Assembly (NCBI GenBank): GCA_002704145.1
Contig: PAFH01000025.1
Coordinates: 1 to 34,387, forward strand
Reading direction: 5' to 3'
DNA length: 34,387 nucleotides
Origin: Pelagibacteraceae bacterium
Lineage (GTDB): Bacteria; Pseudomonadota; Alphaproteobacteria; Pelagibacterales; Pelagibacteraceae
Part shown: piece by piece, positions 30,842 through 34,387 of the stretch
Numbering within the stretch: position 1 is the stretch's first letter
How the letters are laid out: each line of letters starts with the position of its first letter
The notes under the pieces: generated by a model
Database searches by the model: none
What the model was told of the DNA's origin: nothing
The model's input: the letters and a program-made list of their open reading frames with translations, nothing else
Made by a program: the position numbers and the translations under genes

Positions 30842-30917
30842 ACTTCGTTGTAAACTTCGTTGTCAAAACGACCTATTTTCTTTTGAGTTGGTTTTTTGAT
30901 CTATTACTTCGTTGTAA
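30842..30917 (+). repeat. E3 short direct repeats (ACTTCGTTGTAA type)
   Basis: ACTTCGTTGTAA (30842-30853) is followed in tandem by ACTTCGTTGTCA (30854-30865) and, 52 bases after that start, by ACTTCGTTGTAA (30906-30917). The layout of two tandem copies plus one spaced copy repeats that seen in E2, with a different second half. The last copy is 19 bases before the E3 gene ATG. Confidence 0.7.
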
Positions 30918-30936
30918 GATTGGTTAAACTTATTTA

Positions 30937-31851
30937 ATGAAAAAACTATCTCTATACGTTTTTCTAGTTTTGATGTTTTCTCTTTTTACCTCATATTCCT
31001 TTGCAGGAAAAAAACATAAAATTTATAAAAAATTACCGTGCAGTTTTAATGGAGTGAAAGTTGGACCATCTGCTACTCCTTATAAGGATAAAAAAATTAG
31101 AAGACATAGGTGTTCTCCTAAAAGTTCTGGATATGTAGGAAAAAAAGGAACGTCAATTGAGGCAAGTTCAAATAAGTATAACCCTAAATCAAGTGGAATC
31201 CCTGTGGTAGCAATTACAAATATGACTTTGTACTCTGCAAAGAATTGGGGAGTTGAATATGGTTGCGCAAGCGGTTCGCGGTTGGGCGGGGGAAAAGGAC
31301 AATGGGGAAATGTAAACATCTTAAATCCTCAAACTGGAAAAAAAGAGCGTTGTAGCAATCCATTTGATGGCGTTTCACTTTGGTTTACTGATGACAAATA
31401 TGGAAATACTATAAGATACTATCACTTAAAATCTACAACACTAGTACCAGGTTTTAACAAAGGTAAATGTAAAAAACCTAAATTTGGAAACTTTGAAGAA
31501 ATGCAAAGCAAAAATTTTTTTGATACATCTCAACCAGAAAATTGCGGAGGAATAAAATTTTATAAAGTTAAAAAAGGAGAAGTAATAGGAAAAATGGGTT
31601 ATGCTGGTAATTCACACTTTTCATTAGGCATTGGTTCAAGAAACTCTTCATCTAATGAAAATAATGAAATTAAAGACACAGATGACTGCAAAGGAATTTA
31701 CAAAAGTGCCCATTGCTACAATGTAGGTCCAATGTATTTAATTGCACCCGAAGATCGTTTTAAGTGGGAAAACCTTCCAACGGACTCGGATGCCTATCTT
31801 TTTCCTGTAATGTCTAAAAAATATTTAAAAGAAATTGGGTATTACGATTAG
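30937..31851 (+). CDS. Secreted M23/LytM-like protein, probably catalytically degenerate
   Basis: The 304-residue protein has a signal peptide (MKKLSLYVFLVLMFSLFTSYSFA). Its body follows the LytM/M23 layout: IPVVAITNMTLYSA, then DGVSLWFTDDKYGNTIRYYHL, then KKGEVIGKMGYAGNSHFSLGIG. M23 enzymes are zinc peptidases that cut peptidoglycan peptides. The YHL histidine is present, but the C-terminal H-x-H reads HFS and the N-terminal H-x3-D is not seen, so it may be an inactive, binding-only form. Eight or more cysteines suggest periplasmic disulfides. The family call is moderate. Confidence 0.55.
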   Translation: MKKLSLYVFLVLMFSLFTSYSFAGKKHKIYKKLPCSFNGVKVGPSATPYKDKKIRRHRCSPKSSGYVGKKGTSIEASSNKYNPKSSGIPVVAITNMTLYSAKNWGVEYGCASGSRLGGGKGQWGNVNILNPQTGKKERCSNPFDGVSLWFTDDKYGNTIRYYHLKSTTLVPGFNKGKCKKPKFGNFEEMQSKNFFDTSQPENCGGIKFYKVKKGEVIGKMGYAGNSHFSLGIGSRNSSSNENNEIKDTDDCKGIYKSAHCYNVGPMYLIAPEDRFKWENLPTDSDAYLFPVMSKKYLKEIGYYD

Positions 31852-31854
31852 AAA

Positions 31855-31877
31855 GGGGCGTTCTGTTGCCAGGTGCC
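31855..31877 (+). repeat. ssrA-end repeat copy 4 (E3/E4 boundary), longest copy
   Basis: Twenty-three bases are identical to the tmRNA terminal sequence at 34292-34314 (starting GGGGCGTTCTGTTGCC, ending AGGTGCC). Weaker similarity may continue (GTGAACCG against CCAAACCCC). It starts three bases after the E3 gene stop and is the copy nearest in sequence to the intact ssrA end. Confidence 0.85.
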
Positions 31878-31985
31878 GTGAACCGTTTAACGTTATACAA
31901 CAATTCTGGATCATAAAAAACGGCTATTTCTTTGCTGGGTGAGTCCGTATTGTGTCCAACGGTGTGAAGGGTTATGCTGAGTCCA

Positions 31986-32939
31986 ATGAAAAAATTTGAT
32001 CTTAAAAAAATTGAAAAGGTAGAAATAAGAAATATTTGGGAAAACGAGGGAACAGAATTCACTCCTTGGTTAGCAAAGGAAGAAAATATTGAATTATTAG
32101 GATCTGCTATCGGAATTGATTTAGTTGTGGAAGCCCAAGAGAAAGTCGTTGGACCATTTAGAGCAGACATATTGTGCAAAGATGAAGCCAACGGAAATTG
32201 GGTATTAATAGAAAATCAATTAGAAAAAACAGATCATAAGCATCTTGGGCAATTATTAACTTACGCAACTGGATTAAACGCCGTTACGATTATTTGGGTT
32301 GCAGCTAAATTCAACGAGGAACATAGAGCTGCCTTAGACTGGCTAAATAAGATAACAGGTGAAGACTACAATTTCTTTGGCGTTCAGATTGAAGTTTTAA
32401 AAATAGGTGAGAGCATGGCACCTAAATTTGATCTAATAAGCAAACCAAACAATTGGTCCAAAAGAGTTTCATCTGCAGCGCAAAAAATTCAAAGAGAAGG
32501 GGTTGGCGAAACTGCTCTAACGCAATTAGCTTTTTGGGACAAATTAGTTAAAAAGATTGATGAAAAAAAAGATTCACCCTTAAGCAAACGAAAACCAAGA
32601 CCTCAACATTGGCACACTTTTGCTATAGGTGTTTCTGGAGCACATATTGGAGCTGTTATAAATTCTAAACAAGACAGAATGGTTTCAGAGCTTTATATTA
32701 TGAATGATAAAAGTATTTTCGAAAATCTAGAAAAACAAAAAGACTCCATTGAAAAAGAGTTAGGAGAAAAGCTAGATTGGCAGCTACTTCCATCTAGAGC
32801 AGCATCTAGAATTAAATTAGCAAAAAGTGGAAGTTTAGATAACGAAAAGGAGTGGGACAATCATGCCGAGTGGTTTATAGAAAAATTAGAAAAATTTTAT
32901 TTCACTTTTAGCAAAAGGCTTAAAAATCTAGAGGATTAA
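31986..32939 (+). CDS. DUF4268-type protein with PD-(D/E)XK nuclease-like N-terminus
   Basis: The 317-residue protein begins with a nuclease-like half: FRADILC (D61) then NWVLIENQ (E76 and Q78), the D-xn-E-x-Q/K pattern of the PD-(D/E)XK fold. HKHLGQLLTYATGLNAVTII completes the core. The second half (PQHWHTFAIGVSGAHIGA, LYIMNDKSIFENL, LPSRAASRIKL) fits DUF4268, a family often found near restriction and phage-defence genes. No partner methylase is seen. DNA cleavage is an inference. The ATG at 31986 (MKKFDLKK) is preferred; one four codons upstream is possible. Confidence 0.75.
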   Translation: MKKFDLKKIEKVEIRNIWENEGTEFTPWLAKEENIELLGSAIGIDLVVEAQEKVVGPFRADILCKDEANGNWVLIENQLEKTDHKHLGQLLTYATGLNAVTIIWVAAKFNEEHRAALDWLNKITGEDYNFFGVQIEVLKIGESMAPKFDLISKPNNWSKRVSSAAQKIQREGVGETALTQLAFWDKLVKKIDEKKDSPLSKRKPRPQHWHTFAIGVSGAHIGAVINSKQDRMVSELYIMNDKSIFENLEKQKDSIEKELGEKLDWQLLPSRAASRIKLAKSGSLDNEKEWDNHAEWFIEKLEKFYFTFSKRLKNLED

Positions 32940-32995
32940 TGAAAAAACTTTTAGTGATCGTGGTTCTGTCTCAATTGAACCTAATTTGCGCCTAA
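32939..32995 (+). pseudogene. Short signal-peptide remnant
   Basis: An 18-codon ORF, MKKLLVIVVLSQLNLICA, overlaps the DUF4268 stop (TAATG). It looks like the start of an exported protein's signal peptide but stops after the hydrophobic core. It may be the remnant of a gene truncated within E4, or a tiny peptide. Confidence 0.35.
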
Positions 32996-33016
32996 GTTAA
33001 ATATTAAAAAAGTTTA

Positions 33017-33328
33017 GTGATAAAAATCTTAAAGTACTTTTTCTTCTCTATTTTCCTTTCATTTTTTATTGCAATTGTTTTAGCTTTAATTTTTGTACCT
33101 GAAGATCGCGAATGGATTAAATGTTCAGATGAAAAAGATCTATATAGATATGTTTATAACGGCTGGAAGGTAGATAAAGTTATTAAAGATTATAAAGGCG
33201 AATATCCTCAAATATACCTATCAAAAAACGATAGAATAAAAGCATTGAACTTCGGGTGGAGATGTTATTATCTTGAAGGTGCGGAATTAAACTTTAAACA
33301 AAGTGCCTTTAATGAAAGATACAAATAA
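33017..33328 (+). CDS. Small membrane-anchored protein of unknown function
   Basis: The 103-residue product from a GTG start has a hydrophobic N-terminal helix (YFFFSIFLSFFIAIVLALIFV). An outside domain with two cysteines (KCSDEKDLYRYVYNGWKVDKV; NFGWRCYYLEG) follows, which could form one disulfide. No family is recognised. Its end overlaps the next gene's start by 17 bases, suggesting they are co-translated. Confidence 0.55.
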   Translation: MIKILKYFFFSIFLSFFIAIVLALIFVPEDREWIKCSDEKDLYRYVYNGWKVDKVIKDYKGEYPQIYLSKNDRIKALNFGWRCYYLEGAELNFKQSAFNERYK

Positions 33329-34195
33329 ACACCCAAAATTTTTTTTTGATAATTTGGATAATTTAAAAAGGGAACCATATAGAAATGTTATCCAAAAAAA
33401 TATTAAAAAACTTGATGAAAATAAATTTATGGGTGCGCTTCGTTTTGAAATTCAAAACTTCCCAAAAAACGCTCAAGATGATTTAACACCATCAGAAGCA
33501 AAACCTTTTTATCTTGGGCTTGGAGCTGTTTTTAAAGATTCTGACTGGTGGAAAAATTCTTCTATACATGATGCCATGGTATTTTTTCATAGTGCAGCAA
33601 AATTATGGGTACCATATTTCACTAAAAATTATCCTTCTTTTCCAAAAAAATTAACTCAAAAACAAAAAAATGAAATGTTCGGTTTATATCAAATTTGTAC
33701 AATATATATTTCGTGGAACGCAATGAGAGAGAAAAAATTAAGAGTGCTTATGGGTATAAAGAAGGGTATATTTTTAACCTAATGGTTTTTGGAATATTTA
33801 GAAGTATAAAAAAATCAACTAAGTTAGTTAAGATTAGTCGAGTTCTTTCTGATGTATCAATGGATTTTGACATGAATTCAATGTTTAAGAAATCTAGAGA
33901 AAAAGAAAAAGCAATAGAAGATCTAATAGAATTAGCTTTTGAAGATAAAAATAATCAACCAATTATAAAAAAATACAAGATAACTAAAAAGATTATGAAG
34001 AAAAAGTATCACGATCTATCTATTAACGGAGCTGGTCAAGTAGTTAGAAATCATTGGGTAGCTGCAAGTGCTTTAGTTTATCCTCAAACATTAAGTTTTG
34101 TTTTTGATAAAAAACATAAAATTAAAGGACGAAAGATGGCTTTTTTTTTAATAGATTATTTTGAACAAAATAAAACTGGCCAAGTTTTAGATTAA
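33312..34195 (+). CDS. Unknown E4 protein, split by a frameshift
   Basis: The first part (MKDTNKHPKFFFDNLDNLKR onward) reads to a stop at 33780-33782. The second part continues one frame away as EKIKSAYGYKEGYIFNLMVF and runs to 34195. Adding one A to the A6 run at 33732-33737 joins them into a protein of about 294 residues with no membrane segment. The alternative start of the second part (33695, MYNIYFVERN) only reads the first gene out of frame. It is rich in lysine, with aromatic clusters (LWVPYF, DSDWW). No known family is recognised. A GTG at 33303 could add three residues. Confidence 0.5.
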
Positions 34196-34224
34196 ATTCC
34201 CCCGCACTCTAAATTTTCTTTTCT

Positions 34225-34240
34225 CACTGTGCCACCAGTG
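34225..34240 (+). terminator. Weak hairpin before a T run at the E4 end
   Basis: CACTG (34225-34229) pairs with CAGTG (34236-34240) around a six-base loop, and a run of T starts near 34248. The stem is short and the T run is several bases away, so a terminator role for the E4 genes is only possible. Confidence 0.2.
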
Positions 34241-34291
34241 TGCCCACTTTTTTAAAAACTATTGTTTAACGGGAGTTTTGAGTCTTTAGAA

Positions 34292-34314
34292 GGGGCGTTC
34301 TGTTGCCAGGTGCC
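34292..34314 (+). repeat. ssrA-end repeat copy 5 (in the tmRNA gene itself)
   Basis: This is the parent copy of the repeated sequence, forming the 3' end of the minus-strand ssrA. Copy 4 at 31855 matches all 23 bases, copy 3 matches 16, and copies 1 and 2 match 12. Confidence 0.85.
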
Positions 34315-34327
34315 CCAAACCCCGTAA

Positions 34328-34350
34328 CTTAATTAACTAAGTTAATTAAG
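34328..34350 (-). other. Hairpin covering the tmRNA tag stop codon
   Basis: CTTAATTAAC and GTTAATTAAG form a perfect 10-bp stem with a three-base loop, beginning in the last tag codon and including the TAA stop. A helix just after the resume frame is expected in tmRNA (P5-like). Confidence 0.6.
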
Positions 34351-34387
34351 CTGCAAGTGCATAACTTTCGTTAGCATTTATAAATTG

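Larger units (their letters stand above)
30793..31854 (+). mobile_element. Accessory cassette E3 between ssrA-end repeats
   Basis: This segment of about 1.06 kb carries one secreted-protein gene on the + strand, ending three bases before the right-hand repeat. ACTTCGTTGTAA repeats lie at its left end. No recombinase is encoded. The left boundary is placed just after the 12-base core; the exact crossover point is not known. Confidence 0.55.
31867..34291 (+). mobile_element. Accessory cassette E4 next to ssrA
   Basis: This 2.4-kb segment between the 23-base repeats carries a DUF4268 gene, a broken signal-peptide ORF, a small membrane protein and a frameshifted unknown gene, all on the + strand. 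It lacks the ACTTC repeats of E1-E3. No integrase is visible. The exact 23-base flanking repeat makes E4 the best-supported insertion of the four and probably the youngest (inference). Confidence 0.6.
34292..34387 (-). ncRNA. ssrA: tmRNA (ssrA), 3' part of the coding piece, truncated by the window
   Basis: On the minus strand the right end reads ...NANESYALAA then TAA (stop at 34346-34348), which is a tmRNA degradation tag ending in ALAA. A perfect 10-bp hairpin follows directly. Then comes a G-rich strand with CACCTGGCAACAGAACGCCCC, ending in C-rich bases that can pair with the preceding GGGGC. Alphaproteobacterial tmRNA is made from a circularly permuted gene in two pieces, and a tag followed by only a short terminal domain fits the coding piece (known for the group; inferred here). 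tmRNA rescues stalled ribosomes and tags the products for proteolysis. The rest of the gene lies outside the window. Confidence 0.85.

Noticed and set aside
27578..31877. Extra working tmRNA genes at the repeats
   Set aside because: The copies contain only 12-23 terminal bases with no tag frame or folded domains.
31814..32191. Minus-strand ORF across the E3/E4 junction
   Set aside because: It runs through the repeat and antisense to the DUF4268 gene, with no recognisable motif.
33695..34195. Independent gene starting at 33695
   Set aside because: Its first residues (MYNIYFVERN) are the preceding gene read out of frame. The part after the A6 run continues that gene after a one-base shift.
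27573..34291. Integrase, transposase or integron attC sites
   Set aside because: No ORF shows a tyrosine or serine recombinase or transposase motif, and the repeats are direct ssrA ends and not attC-like imperfect palindromes.

Overview
This is AT-rich, tightly packed Gram-negative DNA that looks like a marine alphaproteobacterium of the SAR11/Pelagibacterales type. The placement is inferred from strong A/T codon bias, overlapping genes, the rsmH-ftsL-ftsI-mur-fts-lpxC-bamD-ligA order, and an alphaproteobacterial-style tmRNA tag at the right end. No 16S rRNA gene is present to confirm it.

Region 1 (1-16618, + strand) is the division and cell wall (dcw) cluster followed by lpxC and bamD. The genes lie end to end or overlap and supply peptidoglycan precursor synthesis (murE, murF, mraY, murD, murG, murC, murB, ddl), septal machinery (ftsL, ftsI, ftsW, ftsQ, ftsA), lipid A synthesis (lpxC) and outer-membrane assembly (bamD). 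murE and murF share one reading frame, apart from a frameshift at an A10 run. ftsZ is missing from its usual place between ftsA and lpxC. However, the last 21 codons of an ftsZ gene lie on the minus strand at 71-136, inside a scrambled, partly inverted piece of rsmH. The first ~135 bases are therefore probably chimeric.

Region 2 (16628-27572) is housekeeping: ligA, an aminopeptidase P, a UvrD-type helicase, a frameshifted AsmA-like gene, fumC, a MazG-like NTP pyrophosphohydrolase, a 26-residue membrane peptide, a small lipoprotein and selO.

Region 3 (27578-34387) is accessory DNA and the most interesting part. The right end carries the 3' part of a tmRNA gene (ssrA, minus strand; tag ending NANESYALAA). 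Its terminal sequence, read on the + strand as GGGGCGTTCTGT, recurs in the same orientation at 27578, 29803, 30781, 31855 and 34292. These five copies cut the region into four compact cassettes, called E1-E4 here. E1 holds a polysaccharide deacetylase and a formyltransferase. E2 holds a secreted polysaccharide-lyase-like protein. E3 holds a secreted M23-like protein. E4 holds a DUF4268 nuclease-like protein and unknown genes. All cargo is on the + strand, opposite to ssrA. E1, E2 and E3 each carry their own version of a repeated ACTTC-led 10-12-mer near the left end. No integrase is visible. The simplest reading is serial integration of small non-autonomous elements at the 3' end of ssrA, forming an integron-like stack of envelope and possible defence genes.

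Three genes (murE, the AsmA-like gene and an E4 gene) are broken by one-base shifts in poly-A runs. Together with the chimeric left end, this suggests that some defects come from sequencing, amplification or assembly.
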